Below are positions 21,825 to 30,605 of a stretch of 35,404 bases of DNA, in pieces. The stretch covers positions 1 to 35,404 of the forward strand of contig CAYISZ010000008.1 of assembly GCA_964366455.1 (NCBI GenBank), in the 5' to 3' direction. This stretch comes from CAZLQR01 sp964366455. GTDB lineage: Bacteria; Patescibacteriota; Microgenomatia; UBA1406; GWC2-37-13. The translations under genes were made by a program, and so were the position numbers. Every line of letters starts with the position of its first letter. The first letter of the stretch is position 1. The notes under the pieces were generated by a model. The model worked only from the letters and a program-made list of their open reading frames with translations, ran no database searches and was not told the DNA's origin.

Positions 21825-22613
21825 GTGGCTCAACTTTCTATTGATATTTTTACTAACGTTATTAATACGACGCTCTCTGAGCCTTATAGCTCGCTACTCA
21901 ATGGGATAACTTTTGGCAAGGATATCCCCCCCTACCTCAATTTATACTCAAAATTCAAGCAAACTGGCCTGCTACACATAATGGTATTGTCAGGTTCCAA
22001 TATAGCTATGCTTGGGGCTATGATAGAAGCTATTTTTGGCTTCGTTCATAAGAAAATAGCAGTCGGTATAACCGTCTGCTTTATTATCATTTTTACCATA
22101 AGTGTTGGCTTTGAGCCACCCGTTGTAAGAGCGGCCATAATGGGCACAATTAGCCTTCTTGCTATAGTATTTAACCGCAAAGCTACGGCTATCTATTCGC
22201 TAATTCTCACAGGAATCGTAAGTCTAGCATTTTGGCCTTCGTGGATTACGAGCGTATCTTTTTTATTATCGTACGGAGCCACTCTAGGCATAATTTTGTT
22301 TGGCAAGTCCCAAACAAAGCCCAGATGGTGGTATCCAAACGAACTCAGAATAAGTTTGGCGGCTCAACTATTCACAACGCCGATTATATTTATATATTTT
22401 GGCCAACTCTCCCTCATTTCTCCACTTTCCAATATTCTTGTCTCCTTTATCATCGGACCTCTTATGCTGCTTGGGTTTTGTATTGGTATATTAGGACTAA
22501 TTCACCCTGTGCTAACCATACCGTTCGCCACCTTGGCTACAGGGATGCTTAAATACTTATTATTCATCGTAAACCTTTCAAATCAGGTTCCATATTCATT
22601 CATAGAGTTTTAA
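21825..22613 (+). CDS. comEC: ComEC membrane domain (split gene, N-terminal part)
   Basis: 262-aa polytopic protein corresponding to the Competence domain of ComEC, the channel through which single-stranded DNA enters the cell. LLHIMVLSGSNIAML is the family's H..(A/V).SG.H...L block and EPPVVRAAIMG its next conserved block; about seven membrane helices follow. The N-terminal OB-fold part of full ComEC is missing. A GTG start 4 nt after comEA is used, suggesting coupling. The next gene carries the metallo-beta-lactamase part, one nucleotide after this stop, so ComEC is made as two chains. Confidence 0.88.
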   Translation: MAQLSIDIFTNVINTTLSEPYSSLLNGITFGKDIPPYLNLYSKFKQTGLLHIMVLSGSNIAMLGAMIEAIFGFVHKKIAVGITVCFIIIFTISVGFEPPVVRAAIMGTISLLAIVFNRKATAIYSLILTGIVSLAFWPSWITSVSFLLSYGATLGIILFGKSQTKPRWWYPNELRISLAAQLFTTPIIFIYFGQLSLISPLSNILVSFIIGPLMLLGFCIGILGLIHPVLTIPFATLATGMLKYLLFIVNLSNQVPYSFIEF

Positions 22614-22614
22614 G

Positions 22615-23451
22615 ATGCATGATAGCCCCGTATCAAAAACAGGATTTATAGCTGCATTTGCGGTCTCTATACTCTTTACGCTCTCTTCATATTTTATTGA
22701 GGGAAACGGATCTTCTTTTGTTGTGTTTTGTGATGTCGGGCAGGGCGATGCAAGCTATATACACCTGAAACCGGATGTTGACATTGTAATAGATGCGGGA
22801 AAAGGGTCGTCCGTACTAAATTGTCTTGGAAAATTTATGCCACGGAATGACAACGTGATAGAGTTAGCCTTCATAACTCACCCACAGAACGATCATTATG
22901 GCGGTTTTCTGCAAATACCTCTGAGATATAGGATAAAACAGCTCTATATGAGCAACTCAATAACGATATCCAAAGAATTCAGCTCACTGATGTCTCTTCT
23001 CAAACGCAAAAATGTTGATGTTGACGTTGTATATCTAGGTGATTCTCTGACTATACAAACTGCTGTTTTTCAGATACTCTGGCCATCCAAAGATTATATA
23101 CAGGCCCTAACCGAAAAAACCGACCCTAACGAAGCCTCCCAGGTGATGCTATTTTCATATAATGGTCGCTCGATTCTTTACACAGGTGATGTGACTCCAA
23201 AATCCTTAAAAATACTGTTGCAGCAAGCTATTTCAAAAGTAGAAATACTCAAAGTTCCTCATCATGGCTCTAAAAACGGTCTAATCTATGAATTTCTAGC
23301 ATTGGCAGATCCCACCTACAGTGTGATAAGTGTGGGTAAAAAAAACAGTTATGGCCACCCTTCCACGCAGATTCTTCAAATGTTGGAGGAGATGGGCACT
23401 GAAATATTACGAACGGATAAGTTAGGAGACGTCGTGTTTAGGCTTGACTGA
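22615..23451 (+). CDS. ComEC metallo-beta-lactamase domain (split gene, C-terminal part)
   Basis: 278-aa protein with one N-terminal membrane helix (about residues 9-25) and a metallo-beta-lactamase fold. Seen: FCDVGQGDASYI, the metal motif THPQNDHYGG (HxxxDH), YTGDV and VPHHGSKNG, the set known from the C-terminal domain of ComEC, which is proposed to degrade the non-transported DNA strand. The ATG follows the previous TAA by one nucleotide. The break falls just before what would be the last membrane helix of an intact ComEC. Its end overlaps the convergent paaX-like gene by 14 nt. Confidence 0.88.
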   Translation: MHDSPVSKTGFIAAFAVSILFTLSSYFIEGNGSSFVVFCDVGQGDASYIHLKPDVDIVIDAGKGSSVLNCLGKFMPRNDNVIELAFITHPQNDHYGGFLQIPLRYRIKQLYMSNSITISKEFSSLMSLLKRKNVDVDVVYLGDSLTIQTAVFQILWPSKDYIQALTEKTDPNEASQVMLFSYNGRSILYTGDVTPKSLKILLQQAISKVEILKVPHHGSKNGLIYEFLALADPTYSVISVGKKNSYGHPSTQILQMLEEMGTEILRTDKLGDVVFRLD

Positions 23452-24184
23452 GCAAAATTTCTTTGATCTCTGAAAATAGATCAAGAGCCTCATACCCGAT
23501 CCATGCTTTACCCAAAAGCTCCTTAGGCAGACCAGGATCGACCCTTATAACGTTCGTGTAAGAATTCACTATCATTGTAAATTTATCTACCTTAGCCATG
23601 TCTTTTGAAAGTATGTCGTGCCACTCTTTAAATAGGCTCTTATAGAGCTCGCCCAACCTTATCTTCCCCCAAACCTTTTCGATCAGAACCTCCTCATCTC
23701 CAAAAACATGACTAGCTTCAAACGCCTGTACATACTGCTGCTCCTCTTTTCCAGAAACTAGATTTTTTAAATCTGCAATTATAGGATGCGGTGTTAGCCA
23801 AAACGACCTGTGCCATGGTCCAAGACCCCAACTCGCAACTTCGCGTCTTAAACGATCTCTTAGTTCCCTTTTCTTTTCTGGAATCTCATACGATAGTACC
23901 CTCCACACACCATCCCAATCATGCTTGAGGAAACGGAAGTACGGAAACTCGGTACCTACCTCAGCAAATCCTACGTCAGTAAGAGTATATGTGCTTTTTT
24001 TTGACTCATCCGCAACTAGTGAGCCTTTTTTAATAAGCGCTTGTATCGTTGACTTTGTTTTTTGATTTAATGAGAGATCAAACACCTTGAGAAAAATTTC
24101 GTCAATCTCAACTGCCTTAGCTGACTTCCCCCCCAGCAAACAGAATGCAAGTAGTATTTTGGCTCGTCTTTCCTTAATTCCCAT
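23438..24184 (-). CDS. PaaX-family transcriptional regulator
   Basis: 248-aa regulator. Residues about 1-80 look like a winged helix (KERRAKILLAFCLLGGKSAK...TLTDVGFAE). The central part WDGVWRVLSYEIPEKKRELRDRLR and WGLGPWHRSFWLTPHP match the PaaX middle, Cas2-like domain. LPKELLGKAWIGYEALDLF is the C-terminal PaaX block. In proteobacteria PaaX represses phenylacetate degradation; no such genes exist here, and CPR members of the family have unknown targets. A TTG start at 24202 is possible, but the -10 box lies within that extension, so ATG 24184 is chosen. Convergent with the competence genes. Confidence 0.85.
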   Translation of the reverse strand: MGIKERRAKILLAFCLLGGKSAKAVEIDEIFLKVFDLSLNQKTKSTIQALIKKGSLVADESKKSTYTLTDVGFAEVGTEFPYFRFLKHDWDGVWRVLSYEIPEKKRELRDRLRREVASWGLGPWHRSFWLTPHPIIADLKNLVSGKEEQQYVQAFEASHVFGDEEVLIEKVWGKIRLGELYKSLFKEWHDILSKDMAKVDKFTMIVNSYTNVIRVDPGLPKELLGKAWIGYEALDLFSEIKEILLSQA

Positions 24185-24192
24185 ATCGGTCA

Positions 24193-24221
24193 AATTTAAC
24201 AAACGTACATGTTATTGTCAA
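24193..24221 (-). promoter_or_regulatory. promoter of the paaX-like gene
   Basis: On the minus strand: perfect TTGACA (24216-24221), 17-bp spacer, TAAATT (24193-24198), then 8 nt to the ATG at 24184. Predicted leader is 0-3 nt. Confidence 0.65.
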
Positions 24222-24673
24222 GTTGTAAATTCAAAGAGTTATGAAAATTTTTTGAGCATTTTGAATATGAATATAGCCTTCTGATGGTGCGTGCATCAAC
24301 AGATTCTTTTTATCAAAGCAAATTGATCAGTGCTAAATACGTACTTAAATCTAAAAACAGCGAAGATTTGACAAGTTCCCAGATTATGTGAAAATAGTGA
24401 GCTTATACAGCAATTTTTACAAGCTTTCGTGCCTATCGTAGCTGGGTAACTGCAATTAACCAGTTCTTGGTTGAATTTTGGTTAAACTCAGATATTTACT
24501 ATGTTGTCTCTTTGCTATAAGGCTATTGATATACTTTTATACTTTAAGGTTCTTTATTCTAACCTGCGTTAAATAAGGTAACTTAACGTAAACTTTACTA
24601 TATGTCCTATTTTTCAGCTACCCGATTTCTAAAATGCTAGATCTTTAGCCGTGAGTATCACATAAGAGATCGC
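24222..24673. other. intergenic region without recognised gene
   Basis: About 450 bp, AT-rich, between the divergent promoters of paaX and the 985-aa surface protein. I find no plausible ORF, tRNA, repeat array or terminator. An isolated TTGACA at 24368-24373 has no good -10 partner. It could hold an unrecognised small RNA or regulatory sites. Confidence 0.5.
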
Positions 24674-24702
24674 TTGACTTTGTTCTAAATATTGCCTACT
24701 AT
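24674..24702 (+). promoter_or_regulatory. promoter of the 985-aa surface protein
   Basis: TTGACT (24674-24679), 17 bp, TACTAT (24697-24702), then 9 nt to ATG 24712. Predicted leader is about 3 nt. Confidence 0.65.
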
Positions 24703-24711
24703 GAAATTAGG

Positions 24712-27669
24712 ATGGATAAAGCGTGTAATCTTGATAATATTGAGGCTCTATTTAGCGACTATCTCTCTGCGGGAAATAGCAACCTAAGCGTTACCTCAAT
24801 TAAAAACTATCTCTCAGACTTTAAGCACTTTATTGGTTGGGTTAGAGCAAGTATCCCAAGTTCCAAAATTAATGACCCCCTTAATTCCGTTGTCAATGAA
24901 GAATCTTTGCGCAAGTATCTTCAATACCTTGGCTCGCAAGAGTTACCGATAAGAACGCTCAGCAGAAGACTCTCAACGCTAAGAAAATTTATCCAGTTTA
25001 GCGAAGATGCTGAGCTTAATTTATTGATCAGTTCGCATATATTAAGAAAGGGTAATTCCACGACCGTCAATAATGCTTCGCTTCCCGAGATAGTGCCGGT
25101 TGTCCCCATTACTAAAGCCAATAGACTTAGGCCATTTCACATGAGCTCAAAGATCGTTAGTTCGATTTGCGGAGCTGTTGTTGCTATATTACTAATAACA
25201 TATGCTCCCTATAAAATTTCTTCGTTACTCAACTTTCCCGAACGTTCAACATCCGCATCGCCTACTAACCCCATAAAGTCTGGGAGGGTTTTTGCATTTC
25301 AGGGTCGCTTGTCCGATAGTCTCGGAAACCACATAACCTCTATAACACCCATTCAGTTCAAGCTTTATGGTTCTCCTACTTCTAAAAATGCTCTGTACCA
25401 AACTGGAAATTGCACAGTGACTCCTGATCGAAATGGATACTTTTCTGTACTTATTGGGGGAGCTTCCATAAGTCCTCCACCGTTACAGGACACCTGCGGA
25501 AAAGAGGTGGGAAATGATGTGTTCAACGAAAATTCTAATGTATATTTGGGAACCATCGTTGCTTCTGATAATGAGATGTCTCCAAGACAGCCAATTGCAA
25601 ATGTTGGCTACGCACTAAACTCCGAAACTTTAAAGGGTTTACCACTGGGATCTTCGACATCATCGGTTCCCTTTATAACTTCGGATGGGTCTGTCATACT
25701 CTCTCTCAGCTCCCCTTCCATAGCCTCGACCTACAACAGCGGTACATTCTCTATAAAAAGTGGTTCCGATCTATCGCTACAGACTGGAAGCGGCGGAGAT
25801 ATTTCACTAAACGCTACCGGAAGCGGTTCAATTCGGCTAAGAACTGGCGATTCTACAGTGAATCGAATCTATGTCTCCGATGAAGGAAACGTAGGAATTA
25901 GCACCTCTACTCCAACTTATTTTCGATTGGAGGTGTCAGGAGATGTTGGGCCTGAGTTAAGTAGCGTATTTGATATTGGTTCGTCTACCCGCATTTGGAA
26001 CGATGTCTACGCAGACCGCCTCTGTTTTGATGGCTCTTCAGACTGCATCACTAATTCCTTGGGAATTTTTTCCGCTTTAGACACAAGTACAAGTTCCCAG
26101 CTAGTGATTAAAGATAGCCTTGTTTCTGGTAACTCTGTGACCTCTGGAACAACTACGATTGATATTGGTGGCAGCGGAACGTCCTATGCTCTTTGTCACA
26201 GTTCTCAGTCTGGGACAGACAACCAAAAACTGGTTGACTGTACATCCAGTCCTACCGCAGATTTTGCCGAAATGTATCCGGTCGAACCGGGAACCGAGTT
26301 TGGAGACGTTATGACCTTGGGAGGAAACATAATTAAAACTACAAAAAATGAAGATATTCGACAGCTTGTTAAGGCGGATAAACCGTATGACGGCCACGTC
26401 ATAGGTATTGTTTCAAACAATTACGACGACTTTATAAGCGTTGGGCACAATATATTAATATCTGACAATCCAATGCCAATCGCACTTAAAGGAAGGGTTC
26501 CGGTTAAAATATCGGGAAACTCGGACTCTATACGAGCTGGGGACTATCTTACCACCTCAACAGAAAGCGGAAAAGCCACAAAATCTAATGGAGATGGAGT
26601 CGTGATAGGGAAAGCGTTGGAGTCGTGGGAGCGTGGATCTATCAAAAATCAAATCATGGTTTTTGTAGGTATAGACTATGTAGTACAAGCCAAAAATCCC
26701 TTTGAGCTATTCGCACAAAACGTAACCACAGCAATTACTACTCAGTTTCAAACGCTCACAGCACAGCGCATAATATCCCCTATAGTCGAAACTTCAGAAA
26801 TAAATGTAGAGAAAGGGAAAGATCTGACAATAAATCTCGATACCGAAGATAAAGAATCTTCCACATCGTCCGAACTCTCAAAATTAGTAATTAAAGGGAT
26901 AAAAAAAGCAGTTGTTGCTTCGATAGATTCCCAGGGCAATATTGAGTCCAAAGGAACAATTCAAGCTCAAAATGGAGTTTTTAACGACTCTATTACTGCT
27001 GGCACCATAAAAAGCAAGACCACAGATAATCTGAGCGAGAATCTAAACGATGTGCAGGCAAAACTATCAAAGCTATCTCAGGCACAAACTCCACCACCAA
27101 TCTCTTCCCCAATTCCCAGCGACGCGCTTTCCTTAATCTCTAATGACCTACTTACCTCTAGATTGGTTGTCACTGAGCTCGCAGATGTGTATTCGCTATC
27201 GGTGTATGGCAACATCGCTGCACGGTCAGACACGCTTCAACTTATGGCTGGATCCTCGATATCCTTTTTTGATGATGCGACCGTCTTTACAAAGAGTGGA
27301 AACATCGTTGCAAAGGGTAAAATTTCGGCTAAAGAATTTGAGGTAAAAGATCCGGTCGGAGCTGTAGTCGCATCTGTCACTGCGACAGGATCGGCTACTT
27401 TCAATCGCTTACAACTACCAAAAACGGCTGGATCAGCCATTATTCCTGAAGAAGAAAATGAGATAAAAGTTTACAACTCCAGCCTTTCAGAGTCGTCCCT
27501 AATATATCTGACTCCAGAAACGGACATAGGCATTATCGACAAGCCGCTGGTAGTTAAAAATAAACGACTGTGTAAATCGGAAGATGAAAACTGTGAGAGT
27601 TATTTTACAGTGGCTATGAGCACAAACAATCACCCAGATCTAAAATTTAACTGGTTAATTATTAACTGA
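24712..27669 (+). CDS. giant surface protein with cytoplasmic tyrosine-recombinase-like N-terminal domain
   Basis: 985-aa protein of unusual build. Residues about 8-105 match the SAM-like core-binding domain of XerC/XerD-type recombinases: FSDYLSAGNSNLSVTSIKNYLSDFKHFIGW, then LRKYLQYL and SRRLSTLRKFIQFS (each a helix of that fold). The catalytic domain (R..HxxR..Y) is absent. A single membrane helix follows (about 148-166). The remaining 800 residues are outside: a beta-rich FAFQGRLSD domain, Gly/Ser-rich strands with phage tail-fibre-like turns (GNVGISTSTP, W.DVYAD), a DFAEMYPVEPG domain, and helical stalk-like segments. It is probably a cell-surface fibre or adhesin. It starts an envelope cluster with a glycan ligase-like protein and a cell-wall peptidase. 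Confidence 0.75.
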   Translation: MDKACNLDNIEALFSDYLSAGNSNLSVTSIKNYLSDFKHFIGWVRASIPSSKINDPLNSVVNEESLRKYLQYLGSQELPIRTLSRRLSTLRKFIQFSEDAELNLLISSHILRKGNSTTVNNASLPEIVPVVPITKANRLRPFHMSSKIVSSICGAVVAILLITYAPYKISSLLNFPERSTSASPTNPIKSGRVFAFQGRLSDSLGNHITSITPIQFKLYGSPTSKNALYQTGNCTVTPDRNGYFSVLIGGASISPPPLQDTCGKEVGNDVFNENSNVYLGTIVASDNEMSPRQPIANVGYALNSETLKGLPLGSSTSSVPFITSDGSVILSLSSPSIASTYNSGTFSIKSGSDLSLQTGSGGDISLNATGSGSIRLRTGDSTVNRIYVSDEGNVGISTSTPTYFRLEVSGDVGPELSSVFDIGSSTRIWNDVYADRLCFDGSSDCITNSLGIFSALDTSTSSQLVIKDSLVSGNSVTSGTTTIDIGGSGTSYALCHSSQSGTDNQKLVDCTSSPTADFAEMYPVEPGTEFGDVMTLGGNIIKTTKNEDIRQLVKADKPYDGHVIGIVSNNYDDFISVGHNILISDNPMPIALKGRVPVKISGNSDSIRAGDYLTTSTESGKATKSNGDGVVIGKALESWERGSIKNQIMVFVGIDYVVQAKNPFELFAQNVTTAITTQFQTLTAQRIISPIVETSEINVEKGKDLTINLDTEDKESSTSSELSKLVIKGIKKAVVASIDSQGNIESKGTIQAQNGVFNDSITAGTIKSKTTDNLSENLNDVQAKLSKLSQAQTPPPISSPIPSDALSLISNDLLTSRLVVTELADVYSLSVYGNIAARSDTLQLMAGSSISFFDDATVFTKSGNIVAKGKISAKEFEVKDPVGAVVASVTATGSATFNRLQLPKTAGSAIIPEEENEIKVYNSSLSESSLIYLTPETDIGIIDKPLVVKNKRLCKSEDENCESYFTVAMSTNNHPDLKFNWLIIN

Positions 27670-27674
27670 GAAGT

Positions 27675-27680
27675 TACACT
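27675..27680 (+). promoter_or_regulatory. possible -10 box before the O-antigen-ligase-like gene
   Basis: TACACT, 12 nt before ATG 27693, in the 23-nt gap after the surface-protein gene. No good -35 box, so co-transcription is an alternative. Confidence 0.3.
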
Positions 27681-27692
27681 AAATAGAAACTA

Positions 27693-29528
27693 ATGCAAAA
27701 ATTCAAGTCATACATCGTCGGCCTGACCCTTTTCTTTATTCCCTTATTTTTCCTTCCTGTAACTCATGAGTTTTATAACATTAATAAATTTGTATTAATG
27801 GCGATAGCGGTTTTGCTTCTACTTTCAATTTCTTCATACCAGTTTCTTAAGTCTAGGGAAGTCGTCTGGTCAAAAAATTCTATACGTATTCTTATCCCTG
27901 TAGCGATTTTCCTTACAGCCGTCTTGCTTTCGACACTTATCGCCTCAACCAATAAGGTACAGGCAGCTATCAGCTTTACATATGGTCCTCTCATACTTTT
28001 AGTTCTAACAGTTTTTTATTGGTATGTTTCTAGGGAGGAGGATCAAACCGTCGGACTAATGCTTCGGTTTAGTGGTTTGTGTATATCTATAATTACCATA
28101 GCGCTGCTCTTCCATCCTTTCGATTCGGTATCACTGCCAAAAACTTTTCAGTTCCTAAAAAATCAAAACTTCTCGCCTGTAGGTGCGCGGTCGGACTTGA
28201 TACTTTTTCTTGGATTCGTTTCTGTATATCAACTCGTCTATTTGTTGAAAAAAAGAAGACAAACTCACCGTCTTGATTTATTTGCCTCGATTGGAGTAGC
28301 GTTTTCGACCATTGCGCTACTGGCCGTATTTTTTAACCCCGCATCTGGAACAGTGAAGAGCTTTGCTCCGATAAATCTCTCACTTGCAGCTACGATTAAA
28401 TCTTTAAGTACTTTTTCTGGGTTTGTGATTGGTACTGGAATAAATAACTTTAGCACAGTCTTCACACAGGTAAAGAACAGCGCATACAGCGCTTCTCCAA
28501 ACTGGTCTTTAGGCTCTTATGACAACGCTTCCTCAGCGGTTTTGCAGATTCTGACCGAGTCAGGCATTATTAGCTTACTTGCTTTGATTGGAATTTTAGC
28601 GAATGGTTTTCTACTAAGTCGTAAAAAGACATCTGCGATTCTGCTTGGATATATGACTCTGGCATTGCTGACTACTCCAGCCTCATTGATTTTCTTTCTA
28701 CTACTATATTTAACCCTAGCTTTAGTTGTATCCGAGTCGGCCAATAATCGGGAGCATGCTATTCATGTAGAGGAAAATAAATCTCTGTTCCTAATTGGGT
28801 TCATAAACACATCGACTATCGTCACTCTTGTACTGCTATTTTTATTTGCGTTTATGCCATCTTATCGGGCTGAGTTAGCAATGAGAAGTTCGGTCGACGC
28901 TATAGCTAACAGGAACTGGGGAGATCTATACACGCATCAGTACAATGCTGTGGTACTTAACCCGTATATAGAGCGTTACAGAGTCAATTTTTCTCAGACA
29001 AATCTCTTTATTGCAAAGCAAGTAGCCACTAGCCCTAAACCAAATCAAAACTTAATAACATCTTCCGTACAACAAGCAATAAACGAGGCTCAGGCAGCGA
29101 TTGCGCTCAATCCTAAAAAAGCTCACAACTGGGAAAATCTTGGCATCATTTATAAAAATGTTCTCGGCTTCAAAGGCGCTGAACAATGGGCAATAGCTGC
29201 CTTTCAAAAAGCAACGCTACTAGATCCTCAAAACGTAACATATCGACTGGAATTGGGTGGAGTTTATTATTCTCTAAAACAATACGAAAACGCTATTAAG
29301 GTGTTTCAAGAGGCAACTCTACTTAAGCCGGACCTACCAAACTCCTACTATAATTTGGCATATGCATACTATCAAAATCAAGACTCGAAAAATGCTGTTA
29401 GAGTTATGGATACATTACTCGCCCTACTTAAAAAACAGTCCTCCCCAAATTACAAAAAAGTCTTAAAAGAGCGTGATGATTTTGCCTCTGGCGTGACTCA
29501 AAATCAGGCTCCAACTGTGCTACAATAG
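27693..29528 (+). CDS. O-antigen ligase-like membrane protein with C-terminal TPR repeats
   Basis: 611-aa protein. Residues 1-395 contain about ten membrane helices; the loop FVIGTGINNFSTVFTQVK...NWSLGSYDNASSAVLQILTESGIISLL matches the Wzy/WaaL (PF04932) arrangement of a periplasmic loop followed by A.n..L.ilaE.Gi. The C-terminal part (about 465-585) has TPR units, for example AHNWENLGIIYKNVLG, YRLELGGVYYSLKQYENAIKVF and SYYNLAYAYYQNQDSKNAV. Such fusions are frequent in CPR genomes and may transfer glycans to surface proteins or polymers. The 985-aa surface protein directly upstream is a candidate acceptor, which is inference. Confidence 0.8.
   Translation: MQKFKSYIVGLTLFFIPLFFLPVTHEFYNINKFVLMAIAVLLLLSISSYQFLKSREVVWSKNSIRILIPVAIFLTAVLLSTLIASTNKVQAAISFTYGPLILLVLTVFYWYVSREEDQTVGLMLRFSGLCISIITIALLFHPFDSVSLPKTFQFLKNQNFSPVGARSDLILFLGFVSVYQLVYLLKKRRQTHRLDLFASIGVAFSTIALLAVFFNPASGTVKSFAPINLSLAATIKSLSTFSGFVIGTGINNFSTVFTQVKNSAYSASPNWSLGSYDNASSAVLQILTESGIISLLALIGILANGFLLSRKKTSAILLGYMTLALLTTPASLIFFLLLYLTLALVVSESANNREHAIHVEENKSLFLIGFINTSTIVTLVLLFLFAFMPSYRAELAMRSSVDAIANRNWGDLYTHQYNAVVLNPYIERYRVNFSQTNLFIAKQVATSPKPNQNLITSSVQQAINEAQAAIALNPKKAHNWENLGIIYKNVLGFKGAEQWAIAAFQKATLLDPQNVTYRLELGGVYYSLKQYENAIKVFQEATLLKPDLPNSYYNLAYAYYQNQDSKNAVRVMDTLLALLKKQSSPNYKKVLKERDDFASGVTQNQAPTVLQ
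29521..29526 (+). promoter_or_regulatory. possible -10 box of the LysM-M23 gene
   Basis: TACAAT overlapping the stop codon of the upstream gene, 14 nt before ATG 29541, with no clear -35 box. Confidence 0.35.
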
Positions 29529-29540
29529 TAGCACTACTCT

Positions 29541-30605
29541 ATGTCGCAACTTGTACAGTTTGTGCTTTTTTTTATTGAGTACATAAAATCGAGAGTCTTG
29601 AGCGCAGCGCACGTTATCGAACGCATTAAGGACATCTTCGTTGCCATTTTAATTGTAAAGCGGGGAAAGTATTCCTCTTCATTTTTGAATAGCTCATTTT
29701 TGTTACTGGCAGTCGCCGCTTTGGTTGGTGGTCCAATTATTGCCGAAAATAATCCATTCGGCAACGAACTTAACTCAAATCAAGCGCTACAAAGTTCAAT
29801 AGTTTCCTTTAATCCATACGAAGGTAATGTGGGAACAATCGTATCTGCAAAACCTCGTGATAAAATGGTTGACTACACGGTTCTAGGAGGCGATACCCTA
29901 AGCACGATCGCCAAAAAATTTGACGTATCTTCGGATAGCTTGCGTTGGGCAAATAATCTTAAGTCGGACACAATAAAGCCTGGCCAGACCATTAAGGTTC
30001 CTCCAGGAACCGGAGTTGTCCATAAAGTGGTGTCTGGAGACAATATTTATGCTGTGGCAAAAAAGTACAATGTCGATGCTCAGAATATCCTGAACTTTCC
30101 GTTTAATGATTTTGCCGATCTTGATACATTTTCCTTAACTCCAGGCCAAACTTTGTTCGTTCCAAACGGTTCTGTGCTTCCACCGAAGCCAGTCGCATCT
30201 CCGGGTGGGTTTTACAGCGGTCCAATTCAAGCAGGTGCACGTGGTAACTCCAACTTTATTTGGCCAACTTCAGGAGGTATAACTCAAAGTCCTATTTGGT
30301 ACCACATGGCTCTTGATATCGCCAACAATGCGCTTCCACCCGTTCTGGCATCAGATAATGGTACTGTAACATTTGCGGGTTGTCTGACGTACGGTTATGG
30401 TTGTCATGTTATTGTGGATCATGGAAATGGATACCAGACGTTATATGCTCATCTTTCCAGTGTTGGAGTGACACCGGGTCAAGCGGTTTCTCAAGGTCAA
30501 CAGATTGGAAATCTTGGTTCTACGGGTAGGTCTACTGGGCCGCATCTTCATTTCGAAATTCGTTCAGGAGGAGCACAGCTCAATCCGCTTAATTTTCTTC
30601 AGTAA
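29541..30605 (+). CDS. LysM-domain M23 family peptidase
   Basis: 354-aa exported cell-wall hydrolase. One membrane helix or uncleaved signal (about residues 48-67), two LysM domains (about 113-157, VDYTVLGGDTLSTIAKKFDV; about 160-208, HKVVSGDNIYAVAKKYNV), a Pro/Gly linker and a C-terminal M23 domain. The M23 zinc motifs are HMALD (H about 255, D about 259) and HLHFE near residue 335, so it should be active as a D,D- or glycyl-endopeptidase on peptidoglycan. Last of three envelope genes in a row. Its end overlaps the convergent gdhA by 17 nt. Confidence 0.93.
   Translation: MSQLVQFVLFFIEYIKSRVLSAAHVIERIKDIFVAILIVKRGKYSSSFLNSSFLLLAVAALVGGPIIAENNPFGNELNSNQALQSSIVSFNPYEGNVGTIVSAKPRDKMVDYTVLGGDTLSTIAKKFDVSSDSLRWANNLKSDTIKPGQTIKVPPGTGVVHKVVSGDNIYAVAKKYNVDAQNILNFPFNDFADLDTFSLTPGQTLFVPNGSVLPPKPVASPGGFYSGPIQAGARGNSNFIWPTSGGITQSPIWYHMALDIANNALPPVLASDNGTVTFAGCLTYGYGCHVIVDHGNGYQTLYAHLSSVGVTPGQAVSQGQQIGNLGSTGRSTGPHLHFEIRSGGAQLNPLNFLQ

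Noticed and set aside
22600..22620. comEC pseudogene by frameshift
   Set aside because: Both halves are intact, start and stop are spaced as in a normal operon, and the second half has its own membrane helix; a fission is more likely, though not proven.
24185..24202. TTG start of the PaaX-like gene
   Set aside because: The -10 box of a good TTGACA promoter lies in this segment; ATG 24184 begins the conserved winged helix.
24712..25030. Active site-specific integrase
   Set aside because: Only the core-binding domain is present. No R..HxxR..Y catalytic domain follows; the chain goes into a membrane helix and surface domains.
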